From contig JAEWMH010000102.1 of NCBI GenBank assembly GCA_023393235.1, positions 1-32,837 of the forward strand: DNA of 32,837 bases, given 5' to 3'. The DNA comes from Bacillota bacterium (GTDB lineage Bacteria; Bacillota; Bacilli; Paenibacillales; NBRC-103111). A model generated the notes under the pieces. That model saw only the letters and a list, made by a program, of their open reading frames with translations, was not told where the DNA came from and did not search any database. Below are positions 17,988 through 25,889 of the stretch, piece by piece. Numbering within the stretch: position 1 is the first letter of the stretch; the number at the start of each line of letters is the position of its first letter. The position numbers and the translations under genes were made by a program.

Positions 17988-18166
17988 GGTGAAGGGCAGT
18001 AGTGGATGACGTTAGTTAAAAATGGTAGTGGAAAATTGGTATAGCGAAGGATACCCGGGATTGGAAGTGTGACGTAAAACGAAACGTGTATGCGGATAGA
18101 CAAACAGAAGGCGGAAGAAGGATGGCATAGCTAGGCCAAGAGGCGGCAGCCGGCGCCGCCGTCAAT

Positions 18167-18351
18167 CTAACGGCGGTGAGCGACGCTATTTGCCTTCATT
18201 ATGCCCCTTTCCAATTCTAACGGCGGCAGGAGCCGCTATTTCCCAAAAAGCAGCCCATCCGGGCTGTTTTTTGCTCCAATAAGAGCGCTCACTTCCGTTA
18301 GAATTTGAAACGGACGCTTAACCGCCGAATAGCGGCGCTCACTTCCGTTAG
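18167..18351. repeat. Four-hairpin element 3, 185 bp, spacing 50/61/50
   Basis: Four 24-bp units start at 18167, 18217, 18278 and 18328. Units 1 and 2 begin CTAACGGCGG on the plus strand; units 3 and 4 are the inverted form and end CTTCCGTTAG. Each unit is an imperfect hairpin (CTAACGG with CCGCTAT-type arms). Start-to-start steps are 50, 61 and 50 bp. The centre of the element coincides with the loop of a terminator (18245-18272). Confidence 0.85.
18245..18272 (+). terminator. Intrinsic terminator downstream of the helicase gene
   Basis: CAGCCC (18251-18256) pairs with GGGCTG (18261-18266) over an ATCC loop, extended by A5/T tracts, and is followed by TTTTTT. It is 258 bp past the helicase stop and lies exactly at the centre of the four-hairpin element. 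Confidence 0.85.
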
Positions 18352-18534
18352 AAAGTTCAGGTGCCTCGCGCCACACACTTCAGTGCCTGAGGCTATGGGA
18401 TAACAAGGTAAAGTGGAAGGCTTAACTTTAGACTATACCTAATTCGAGGCCAACCACGTCCCCGCAACCCTATAGCCAAAACCAGGGAGTTCGCGCAATC
18501 CCCTCCTCAACTTGGCTGCGCCTAATTTGAAACC

Positions 18535-18575
18535 TGAATAACCCATCCGCCCTATGGCCAGAACCGGGTTATTCA
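18535..18575. repeat. 10-bp inverted repeat with related 19-bp motif
   Basis: TGAATAACCC (18535-18544) pairs perfectly with GGGTTATTCA (18566-18575). The loop contains CCCTATGGCCAGAACCGGG (18550-18568), which repeats CCCTATAGCCAAAACCAGG at 18468-18486 with 16 of 19 matches. Confidence 0.55.
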
Positions 18576-18735
18576 AGAGCCGCTACGATTTTTTGGTGAT
18601 AAGCAGGAAAAAGCAGGAGGAATGTAGAAATTTCCGAAGATACAAGTGCTGCTTGCCGATACAAAAGCCTGCGTCCCGCATGAGATACGGAGCAGATATG
18701 CGTTGACCGCAGGTTAAAAAAGGGGTCGTTGCCGG

Positions 18736-20625
18736 GTGCCGTCAGAGGATCAGTTGGGAAGAGAAAATAAACCGAAAAGCATGGTCCCGCCGGTGCTGGT
18801 GGGTTTGGCGGCCTGCGGAAGCCTGTTTGAGGTGATCCGCAGCCTGCAGCCGCCCCCCATGATCGTGTTCCTTTCATGCTGTGCGCTGCTGGTTCCCTGG
18901 CTGCTGTATACCCATTTCCGCCATTCCGCCAACCTCGCCAAGGAGCGGGGGTTCGCCGCCGTGTACCGGGAGCTGATCGATCAGGTTAATGATGCCATTC
19001 TGGTCATCAGCGCCAAAAGCCCCCACCGGATACTGGAATGCAACCAGGCGGCTTCTGTTTGGCTGGGCTACAGCTATGATGAACTGCTCAGCGTAGATGC
19101 AGAGAAGATAGCCGACGTGTCCCAGGTGGTGGAGCTGATGAAACGGAAGGTCACCCCCGGCAGTGCCCAGGCCGAATACCGGGAAATCCATTACCGTACC
19201 AAGGACGGGCGGCTGGTTCCGGCCGAGGTGAATATCCGGATGATCCGCCTGCAGGGGCAGCGGGCGCTGCTGGCCATCGGCCGGGATCTGACGGAGCGCA
19301 AGCGCATGGAGAACCGCATCCGCCATATGGCGTATTACGACGATCTGACCGGCTTGCCCAACCGCAGGCTGTTCCGGGAAAAGCTGGAGGAGGTTATGCT
19401 GGCTGCCCGTGCCCATAACGGAGGCGCCGCTGTGCTGTATCTGGATATTGACCGGTTCAAGCTGGTCAATGACAGCTTCGGCCATGATTACGGGGACATG
19501 CTGCTGATGCAGGTGGCGGAGCGTTTTGTACGCTGCATCGGCGATGAGGATTTTGTGGCCCGGACGGAAGGCGATGAGTTCGCCATGTTCTATGCCGGCA
19601 TCACCGCCAAGGAGCAGCTGGAACAGCTGGCGGAGGGAATTTACCACTCATTGGAGCAGCCCTTCCAGATCGGGCAGTTCCAGATTCATATCACGGCCTC
19701 CATCGGCATCGCCCACTATCTGGGGGAGCAGGGGGAGACGGCGGATCTGATGATGAAGTATGCCGATATTGCCTTGTCCCGGGCCAAGGAAACCGGGAAG
19801 AACACCCATCAGATTTTTAACTCTGACATGAACAAAATCTCTCTCACCAAGCTGACGCTTGAAAGCGAGCTGCGGCATGCCATCCGCAACAACGAATTTA
19901 TGCTGGTTTACCAGCCCCAGATTCATCTGGAGACCGGCTCTGTGGTGGGAATGGAAGCGCTTATCCGCTGGAATCATCCCCTGCGGGGGCTGGTGTCGCC
20001 AGGGGATTTTATCCCCATCGCCGAGGAAACGGGCCTGATTGTGCCCATCGGGGAATGGGTGCTTATGGAGGCATGCCGGCAGAACAAACAATGGCAGGAT
20101 GTGGGGTTGCCTGCTGTGCCCGTGTCCGTGAATTTGTCCATGCGCCAATTCCTCCAGCATGATCTCAAGGGCAAAATCCACGCTGTCCTGGAGGATACCC
20201 AGCTTCCGGCACGGTTTCTGGAGCTGGAGATTACGGAAAGCATGACCATGGATGTGGAGTTCGCCACCAGCTCCTTACGGGAGCTGAAGAGTCTGGGCGT
20301 GCAGATCAGCATCGACGATTTTGGGACCGGCTACAGCTCGCTCCATTTCCTGAAGAAATTCCCCATCGACAAGCTCAAAATCGACCGCTCCTTTGTCCGG
20401 GATGTGATGTGCGATCCCAATGATGCGGCGATTGTGGCGACGATTATCAGCATGACTCATCACTTGAATCTGCTGGTGATCGCCGAAGGGGTGGAAACCC
20501 GGGAGCAGATGCATTTTTTGCGGGATAACCAATGCAACCTGATTCAGGGTTATTGGTACAGTCCGCCACTGCCTGCACAGGACATGCAGAACATCCTGAG
20601 GCAGTCCCACCCGCTTCCCGCCTAA
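18736..20625 (+). CDS. Membrane PAS-GGDEF-EAL cyclic-di-GMP protein
   Basis: This 629-residue protein is predicted to handle cyclic di-GMP at the membrane. Two hydrophobic segments (about residues 17-33 and 41-58) precede a PAS domain (about 75-195), a GGDEF domain (about 200-365) and an EAL domain (about 375-620). The GGDEF signature reads EGDEF (about 278-282), and the upstream inhibitory RxxD site is absent (GDED), so cyclase activity is doubtful. The EAL domain looks complete: EALIRW (about 406), SVNLSMRQF, LEITESM, DDFGTGYSS (about 526), KIDRSF, AEGVET and QGYWYSPP. A phosphodiesterase is therefore most likely. The GTG start at 18736 has AGGGG upstream; an ATG at 18781 is an alternative. 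A hairpin (18668-18713) lies just before the start. Confidence 0.92.
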   Translation: MPSEDQLGRENKPKSMVPPVLVGLAACGSLFEVIRSLQPPPMIVFLSCCALLVPWLLYTHFRHSANLAKERGFAAVYRELIDQVNDAILVISAKSPHRILECNQAASVWLGYSYDELLSVDAEKIADVSQVVELMKRKVTPGSAQAEYREIHYRTKDGRLVPAEVNIRMIRLQGQRALLAIGRDLTERKRMENRIRHMAYYDDLTGLPNRRLFREKLEEVMLAARAHNGGAAVLYLDIDRFKLVNDSFGHDYGDMLLMQVAERFVRCIGDEDFVARTEGDEFAMFYAGITAKEQLEQLAEGIYHSLEQPFQIGQFQIHITASIGIAHYLGEQGETADLMMKYADIALSRAKETGKNTHQIFNSDMNKISLTKLTLESELRHAIRNNEFMLVYQPQIHLETGSVVGMEALIRWNHPLRGLVSPGDFIPIAEETGLIVPIGEWVLMEACRQNKQWQDVGLPAVPVSVNLSMRQFLQHDLKGKIHAVLEDTQLPARFLELEITESMTMDVEFATSSLRELKSLGVQISIDDFGTGYSSLHFLKKFPIDKLKIDRSFVRDVMCDPNDAAIVATIISMTHHLNLLVIAEGVETREQMHFLRDNQCNLIQGYWYSPPLPAQDMQNILRQSHPLPA

Positions 20626-20847
20626 CCATTCCTGCTGCCATTGCAGGAGAAGGGGCTTCAACCGGCGTGCTTTGCTAGATGGAGACAGGTCTTAGTCACG
20701 GCAGCGGCCACTCCCCGGATAAGCGCCTGTTTTGACGCCCAAACCTCAAGTTGCCACCAAATGTTCATTGACGGGAGGGGCAGGGAGGTCTACATTAGGG
20801 AGGTATGGAAACACATACCTTACTATTTGGAGAGAGTTGGCGCGTAC

Positions 20848-22629
20848 ATGAACATCAGATGGTCAGGAAGATATGCCGGTTATAACACCAATGCCTTACG
20901 CAAGGACTTGATATCGGGCCTGATTGTGGGAATTATCGCCATCCCTCTGGGGATGGCTTTTGCTATTGCATCGGGAGTTAAACCGGAATACGGCATTTAT
21001 ACCACAGTGGTGGCGGGGATACTGATTTCCCTGCTGGGCGGCTCGCGCTTCCAGATCGGGGGCCCGACGGGAGCCTTTATTCCGATTCTGTTCGCCATTG
21101 TAATGGAATACGGGTACGAGAATCTTTTGGTGGCCGGGTTTATGGCAGGTGTACTGCTGTTATTGATGGGGGTCCTCCGGTTGGGCGCCCTGATGAAATT
21201 CATCCCCAGGTCCGTGACCATCGGTTTTACCGCCGGAATCGCGGTGACGATTTTTGCCGGCCAGATCGCCAGCTTCCTCGGGTTGAAGGACGTGGCCAAG
21301 CATGAACATTTTATCGATAATATGAAGGAAATTGGCCTGCGTCTGCCCAGCTGGAATCCGGCGGCGGTTGTGGTGGCAGGCGTCTGCCTGGCGGCGATTC
21401 TGCTGACTCCCCGGTTTTTTCCCAAGGTGCCGGGCTCTCTGGTTGGCCTTGTATTGTCCACAGTAGCCGGCGTCCTGTTCTTCAGCGGTGATGTGGCGAC
21501 CATCGGCTCCACCTACGGCTCCATTCCCAGCTCACTGCCGGCATTGAAGCTGCCGGATTTCAGCCTAGATAACATGTTGAGCCTGTGGAAGCCAGCCTTA
21601 ATCATTGCCATGCTGGGCGGCATCGAGTCCCTGCTTTCCGCCGTGGTGGCGGATGGAATGGGCGGCGACCGCCATAACAGCAACCGGGAGCTGATCGGAC
21701 AGGGCATTGCCAACATGGTGACACCTTTGTTCGGGGGCATTCCCGCAACCGGAGCGATTGCCCGGACAGCAACCAATATCCGCAACGGGGCTGTTTCACC
21801 CTTGTCGGGTGTATTTCACGGCTTAACGGTGCTGCTGGTCCTGGTGCTGTTCGCGCCGTATGCCTCCCATATCCCCTTAGCCAGTATGGCTCCCGTACTG
21901 ATGGTGGTGGCCTGGAACATGAGCGAACGCAAGGAATTTGCCCATGTGCTCCGGACCAGAACCGGAGATTCCCTGGTGCTGGTCATTACCTTCCTGCTGA
22001 CGGTGTTTACGGATCTGACCCTAGCGGTGGAAATCGGACTGGCCCTGGCTGCCATTCTTTTCGTGAAGCGCATGAGCGAGCTGTTGACGGTGGCCAAGGT
22101 GCTGCCCGACATGGATAATAAATTTTCCAAGGTAAGGCCCCATGTGGTGACGGATTCCCATGACTGCCCGCAGATCAGCATGTTTACTGTGGAGGGAGCC
22201 CTGTTCTTCGGCGCGGCCAAGCATTTTGAGAACACGATTATGCAGACCATGCACCGCAAGCCCAAGGTGATGATTCTATTGATGAAAAAGGTTCCTTTTA
22301 TGGATATCACGGGGGAACGGAATCTGTCCGCATTGGTCCGGTACGTCTCCGCTTCCGGAGGGACGGTGCTGATCTCAGGCATCCAGAAGCAGCCCCTGGA
22401 GATGATGGCCAATACCGGCCTGCTTGCCAAGCTGGGTGAACAGCAGCTGTTCGAGCATACGGGAGATGCCATTGATTATGCCCTGACCCGGCTGGACATG
22501 GACCGGTGCGCCGGCTGTAAGCATTTTGCTTTCCGGGAATGCGCCGAATTTGCGGGTGTACCGGCAACACAGCCAGGCTTCGCAGCCAAAGCCGCCGCGG
22601 CGAAGAAGAAGGTTAATCTGGGCGTGTAA
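20848..22629 (+). CDS. SulP family anion transporter with STAS domain
   Basis: This 593-residue membrane protein is a SulP/SLC26-type transporter, probably for sulfate or bicarbonate; the substrate cannot be told from sequence. The membrane part opens with LRKDLISGLIVGIIAIPLGM and has about ten to fourteen segments, with the family signature region near PEYGIYTTVVAG and later the conserved GGIPATGAIARTATNIRNGA (about residues 296-315). A STAS domain occupies about 430-545 (VEGALFFGAAKHF, VPFMDITG). After it comes an unusual tail with cysteines at about 554, 557 and 565 (CAGCKHFAFREC). The ATG at 20848 gives the family length; the frame is open for 207 bases upstream, but no better start with a ribosome site was found there. 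The gene follows the GGDEF-EAL gene by 222 bp. Confidence 0.93.
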   Translation: MNIRWSGRYAGYNTNALRKDLISGLIVGIIAIPLGMAFAIASGVKPEYGIYTTVVAGILISLLGGSRFQIGGPTGAFIPILFAIVMEYGYENLLVAGFMAGVLLLLMGVLRLGALMKFIPRSVTIGFTAGIAVTIFAGQIASFLGLKDVAKHEHFIDNMKEIGLRLPSWNPAAVVVAGVCLAAILLTPRFFPKVPGSLVGLVLSTVAGVLFFSGDVATIGSTYGSIPSSLPALKLPDFSLDNMLSLWKPALIIAMLGGIESLLSAVVADGMGGDRHNSNRELIGQGIANMVTPLFGGIPATGAIARTATNIRNGAVSPLSGVFHGLTVLLVLVLFAPYASHIPLASMAPVLMVVAWNMSERKEFAHVLRTRTGDSLVLVITFLLTVFTDLTLAVEIGLALAAILFVKRMSELLTVAKVLPDMDNKFSKVRPHVVTDSHDCPQISMFTVEGALFFGAAKHFENTIMQTMHRKPKVMILLMKKVPFMDITGERNLSALVRYVSASGGTVLISGIQKQPLEMMANTGLLAKLGEQQLFEHTGDAIDYALTRLDMDRCAGCKHFAFRECAEFAGVPATQPGFAAKAAAAKKKVNLGV

Positions 22630-22688
22630 AGCACCACCTGCAGCTTTTCCGCATATGGATAAAGAAGATCTTGCGGAAAAAGGGGTGC

Positions 22689-23000
22689 ATGGCATTGATG
22701 CAGATGGTTCCAATCCCGGTTGAAGAGGGGAAAATCGCCATAGGTGTGGAGGTCAAGCTGCCCAAAACCACCTTATTGGCCGTGACCACGGACAAAGGCT
22801 ACATCATGTGCGGAGCGTTGGATGTGGGGCTGCTGAATGACCAGCTGGCAGACCGGAAGATTATTGCCGGCAGGGCGGTAGGGGTGCGGACACTGGAGCA
22901 GCTGCTGGCAGCGCCGATGGAGTCCGTCACGCATGAGGCCAAGGCGTTGGGCATTGAGCCGGGCATGAGCGGTCTGGAGGCCATCAAGCGGATGTTTTAA
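22689..23000 (+). CDS. yunC: YunC family protein (DUF1805)
   Basis: This protein of about 103 residues matches the DUF1805/YunC family: VKLPKTTLLAVTTDKGYIMC, GALDVGLLNDQLADR, IIAGRAVGVRTLEQLL and GIEPGMSGLEA are all conserved in Bacillus YunC. Its function is not established. AAGGGG lies three bases before the ATG at 22689; the ATG at 22698 is also possible and gives a start closer to the Bacillus protein. It is the last gene before a very strong terminator and follows the SulP gene by only 59 bp, so the two may be cotranscribed. Confidence 0.88.
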   Translation: MALMQMVPIPVEEGKIAIGVEVKLPKTTLLAVTTDKGYIMCGALDVGLLNDQLADRKIIAGRAVGVRTLEQLLAAPMESVTHEAKALGIEPGMSGLEAIKRMF

Positions 23001-23076
23001 GAAGGCCCCCTAATGTGATGCAATGCTTCGAAGCAATAGACATAACTAAACGGGGCTCTTCAAAAAGCACCGAAAT

Positions 23077-23122
23077 AAAAGGGTTGGGCAGAAAAACTTG
23101 GGTTTTTCTGCCCAACCTTTTT
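23077..23122. terminator. Very strong two-way terminator after yunC
   Basis: GGTTGGGCAGAAAAAC (23082-23097) pairs perfectly over 16 bp with GTTTTTCTGCCCAACC (23102-23117), loop TTGG, extended by A4/T4 outside, and followed by TTTTT. Confidence 0.96.
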
Positions 23123-23345
23123 GTGACTTCCGTTAACAACCCACAACCCAGATTCAATGGTGAAAGTGAACGGCGGTGCCGCCCTTCGTCTTACACTTCC
23201 GCTCAACGTTGAAGGTGTGAACCTGCAGGAGAAAATCAACTAAAGTGGCAGGGATGCATACATGTAAACGAAAGTACCCCACCTGCTTTTGTACGCGTAT
23301 TCGGCATTTTCGTTTCTGGTGATGGGTGCAAGGACGTGAGGGATT

Positions 23346-23530
23346 CTAACGGAACAGCGCGACTCTTAGACGGCAAAAATGACCTCTGTGGTTTTTTAAC
23401 GGAACTCTCCGACCCTTAGCGGGATAATAATGGGGAAAAAGTAGACAAAATTGGCTCTAAGGGTCGCTGAGTTCCGTTACGTTTCAAATTCGCCGGATTG
23501 TGCTGGCTAAGAGTCGCTGAATTCTGTTAC
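23346..23530. repeat. Four-hairpin element 4, 185 bp, spacing 50/61/50
   Basis: Four 24-bp units start at 23346, 23396, 23457 and 23507. The first two read YTAACGGAAC...CTTAG on the plus strand; the last two are the inverted form, CTAAG...GTTAC. Each has imperfect arms CTAACGG / CCCTTAG. Steps are 50, 61 and 50 bp and the total length is 185 bp, identical to the element at 18167-18351, with different sequence between units. Confidence 0.85.
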
Positions 23531-23660
23531 AGCCTCGCCGTGCGCGTCACCGTCGCATGTACCCGTCGCATCGCCCCAACGCCGGCAGTCCAGACACCAA
23601 ACAGGGCTGTCCAATCCGTCACACGGGATTCATACCGATTCGTCGAGAAACACTCTCCCG

Positions 23661-23698
23661 AAAAAGAGCTGAGGGTTTTCCTGCTGGAATTTCTCAGC
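23661..23698 (-). terminator. Terminator-like hairpin after the ABC operon
   Basis: On the minus strand GCTGAG (23698-23693) and CTCAGC (23673-23668) pair, with inner TTCC/GGAA, followed by TCTTTTT. It is about 100 bp past the permease stop. Confidence 0.6.
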
Positions 23699-23795
23699 CC
23701 TTCCCGGTTTCTCCTGCCGAATCGGCTTTCCCCTTGAAGGAATTTGACAGCCCCGTTTGCGAACATACAGTGTAGCCATATGCTCATGAAAGAGA

Positions 23796-24485
23796 TTATA
23801 AGGTGGTCTTACGCAGAATGCTAAAGGACAAGCCGATGTAGACTACAGTAACCAGGGATAACAGGGAGATGATGCGGATGGCGCCCAGATCGACGATTGC
23901 CTTCAAAATATCCGCCCACCATCCGTTGTAAGTGGACATCAGCGAAAATACGGTGAAAACAATGAACAGCAATCCCAGAATGACGGTGGCCTTGGTGCCG
24001 CCCATTTTCCGGTAGAGGCAGCTGATGAGAAACCCGCTGAAGAACAAATGCATGATCAGGGAGAAGTAGAACCACAGCTCACTAATAAAGCCATGATCGC
24101 TGATAAAATACAGCCGGAAGAAGTAGAAGCTTTGGAACCAGCCTCCGATTTGGCCTTCAATGGCCGACATAATGACGATGATTAAAGCGGACACCAGCCC
24201 GGCTGCCCCGGCTACGGCAACTGTTCCCCAAAAATAATCGGTCCGGCGGACGCTCAACCCCAGTGCAAAAGGAAAGGTTTGATTCAGGATGATCAACCCG
24301 ATGATCATAAAGTAGATGAAGATCGAGGCCATACCGCCTGTGCTCACCGTACTGTCTCCGTCATGAATGGCACCGGTGGTAAGAAGATTGATCAGAAAAT
24401 TGCCGCCCACAATGATCCAGGGCAAATACAGCCAGGAAAACAGGTCTTTGCTTTGCATGCGCATTACATTTAAGATGCGGTTCAT
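23796..24485 (-). CDS. ABC transporter membrane subunit, ABC-2-like
   Basis: This 229-residue protein has about six hydrophobic segments, including LYLPWIIVGGNFLINLLTTG, ASIFIYFMIIGLIILNQTF, GTVAVAGAAGLVSALIIVIM and TVILGLLFIVFTVFSLMS. It is the likely membrane partner of the ATPase encoded just upstream, whose stop overlaps its ATG by 4 bp. The substrate is unknown. It resembles the permeases of GntR-controlled YtrA-type ABC loci, which respond to cell-envelope stress in Bacillus and relatives; that link is inference from gene order. Confidence 0.8.
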   Translation of the reverse strand: MNRILNVMRMQSKDLFSWLYLPWIIVGGNFLINLLTTGAIHDGDSTVSTGGMASIFIYFMIIGLIILNQTFPFALGLSVRRTDYFWGTVAVAGAAGLVSALIIVIMSAIEGQIGGWFQSFYFFRLYFISDHGFISELWFYFSLIMHLFFSGFLISCLYRKMGGTKATVILGLLFIVFTVFSLMSTYNGWWADILKAIVDLGAIRIISLLSLVTVVYIGLSFSILRKTTL

Positions 24486-25381
24486 TTGGAAGCAGCTCCT
24501 TTCGGGGCGGTTTTGTTCTCTTGGGTCAAATGGATAATCAGCTGCTGCAGGGACACCGGCGTCAGCTCCAGCCCCTGGTCCGCCGCCAGCTTCCGGTCGG
24601 AGGCGCTTATGCTGCCCATAACCGTAGCCGTAGCCAGCGCTCCCAGGGAATCGCGGCTCAGCACTTGTCTGCCATGGATAAAATCATCCAGAACGGAAGC
24701 GCGTCCGGCAATGCTGAAGGCTCTGCCGCGGAGCTGCTCGGCATCCTCATTCAGAATGATTCTGCCCTGGTCGATCAGGAACACATGCTCCAGCATCTGG
24801 CTGACTTCATCAATCAGATGGGTGGACAGCACAACCGTGCGGGGATGCTCCGTGAAATCCTCCAGCAGCCGGTTATAGAACAAATTCCGGGCTACGGCGT
24901 CCAGCCCCAGATACGGCTCATCAAAAATCGTCAGTGGCGCCCGGCTGGCCAGCCCGATAATGATCCCCACCGCGGAGAGCATCCCCCGGGAGAGCTTCTT
25001 AATCCGGCGCTTCAGGGGAAGTTGGAAATCCTCGATCAGGGAGTAGGCAAAGTCCCGGTCCCAGTTGGGATGGAACAGCTCCGCTACATCCAACGCATCC
25101 TTGACCTGATAGCTGTCGGGATACTTCTGGCTTTCCTTAACAAAGGAGATCCGGCTGAGGACGTTGTTATTCTCATATGGCTCCTCCCCGAAAACATGCA
25201 GGCTGCCGGAGCTGGGAAACAGCTGGCTGGTGATCATATGCATGATGGTGGTTTTGCCGGCGCCATTGCGGCCCAGCAGTCCGTATATCTTGCCTTCCTC
25301 CATGGAAATGCTGACATTGTCCACAGCCGTAAAGTCGCCGTAGTGTTTGGTCAGACCTTTGGTTTCCAGTATCACACTCAT
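24482..25381 (-). CDS. ABC transporter ATP-binding protein, YtrB-like
   Basis: This 299-residue ATPase drives the adjacent membrane subunit. Walker A is GRNGAGKTT (residues 37-45). The signature is a degenerate LSRGM (130-134) in place of LSGGQ, as is common in the YtrB/CcmA-like group, and Walker B is LTIFDEP (150-156), followed by YLGLDAVAR as the D-loop region and an H-loop histidine in VVLSTHLIDEV. The last 90 residues form a C-terminal extension. The gene overlaps its regulator upstream and the permease downstream by 4 bp each, so the three are one translationally coupled operon. Confidence 0.92.
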   Translation of the reverse strand: MSVILETKGLTKHYGDFTAVDNVSISMEEGKIYGLLGRNGAGKTTIMHMITSQLFPSSGSLHVFGEEPYENNNVLSRISFVKESQKYPDSYQVKDALDVAELFHPNWDRDFAYSLIEDFQLPLKRRIKKLSRGMLSAVGIIIGLASRAPLTIFDEPYLGLDAVARNLFYNRLLEDFTEHPRTVVLSTHLIDEVSQMLEHVFLIDQGRIILNEDAEQLRGRAFSIAGRASVLDDFIHGRQVLSRDSLGALATATVMGSISASDRKLAADQGLELTPVSLQQLIIHLTQENKTAPKGAASK

Positions 25382-25740
25382 CGTTTGTTCTCCCCTCTGC
25401 GTATCATATCCGCCAGTTCCCCCGCCGTAATGCCCAGCCGCTCTGCTTCCCGCATCATGGTGACCACGAACTGCTCATAGAACTGCTCCTGGCGCTTCTT
25501 GCGTACCTGCTCCCGTGCGGTTCCCGCCACAAACATGCCGATCCCCCGTTTCTTGTACAGAATCCCCTGATCCACCAGCAGATTGACTCCCTTGGCGGCA
25601 GTCGCCGGATTGATATGGTAAAAGGCTGCAAACTGGTTGGTGGAAGGTACTTGGGATTCCTCAGGCAGGAGACCCTCCAGAATGTCATCTTCGATGCGTT
25701 CGGCAATCTGCAGGAAGATGGGCTTGCTGTCATCAATCAT
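25378..25740 (-). CDS. GntR family transcriptional regulator, YtrA subfamily
   Basis: This 120-residue DNA-binding protein has the GntR winged helix at about residues 10-75 (PIFLQIAERIEDDILEGLLPEE, then PSTNQFAAFYHINPATAAKGVNLLVDQG) and a short C-terminal helical part, the layout of the YtrA subfamily, which lacks a large effector domain. It is the first gene of a GntR-ATPase-permease operon and probably represses it through the dyad at 25761-25790. AAGGATGTGAAGG precedes the ATG. Confidence 0.93.
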   Translation of the reverse strand: MIDDSKPIFLQIAERIEDDILEGLLPEESQVPSTNQFAAFYHINPATAAKGVNLLVDQGILYKKRGIGMFVAGTAREQVRKKRQEQFYEQFVVTMMREAERLGITAGELADMIRRGENKR

Positions 25741-25760
25741 GCCTTCACATCCTTATTACT

Positions 25761-25790
25761 TAGTTGGTTCATTACTCATATAACTAACTA
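25761..25790. promoter_or_regulatory. Operator-like dyad of the GntR-ABC operon
   Basis: TAGTTGGTT (25761-25769), a 12-bp spacer and AACTAACTA (25782-25790) form a dyad with 8 of 9 symmetric positions, 20 bp before the regulator's start codon. A possible promoter on the minus strand (TTGCTT at 25799-25794, AGTAAT at 25776-25771, 17-bp spacing) would be overlapped by it. Confidence 0.65.
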
Positions 25791-25825
25791 TATAAGCAAA
25801 GATCCTTTCTGTCAAGAAGGCAGCG

Positions 25826-25862
25826 CAAAAAAGCCACCGGCGCCTATAGGCACCGATGGCTT
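25826..25862 (-). terminator. Intrinsic terminator of uxaC
   Basis: A 14-bp stem with two G-U pairs is formed by 25849-25862 and 25831-25844 over a TATA loop, followed on the minus strand by T6. It starts 28 bp past the uxaC stop. Confidence 0.93.
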
Positions 25863-25889
25863 GGAACAAGCAGCCCGTGTAAAAATGGA

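Larger units (their letters stand above)
17988..18735. other. 748-bp intergenic region
   Basis: It contains an inverted repeat CCGCCGT/ACGGCGG (18157-18176), a four-unit hairpin element (18167-18351) with a terminator in its centre, a 19-bp imperfect direct repeat (18468-18486 and 18550-18568), a 10-bp inverted repeat (18535-18575) and a leader hairpin (18668-18713). No gene was found in it. Confidence 0.8.
23001..23795. other. 795-bp intergenic region between converging genes
   Basis: It holds a very strong terminator for the plus-strand gene (23077-23122), a four-hairpin element (23346-23530) and a terminator-like hairpin for the minus-strand ABC operon (23661-23698). Nothing convincing is encoded. 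Confidence 0.8.

Noticed and set aside
18668..18713. c-di-GMP riboswitch before the GGDEF-EAL gene
   Set aside because: There is a two-step hairpin (CCTGCG/CGCAGG with CGCAT/ATGCG), but the conserved GEMM core could not be found.
20626..20847. S-box or other riboswitch upstream of the SulP gene
   Set aside because: The 222-bp leader contains purine-rich runs and an ACAGG/CCTGT pair, but no conserved riboswitch core.
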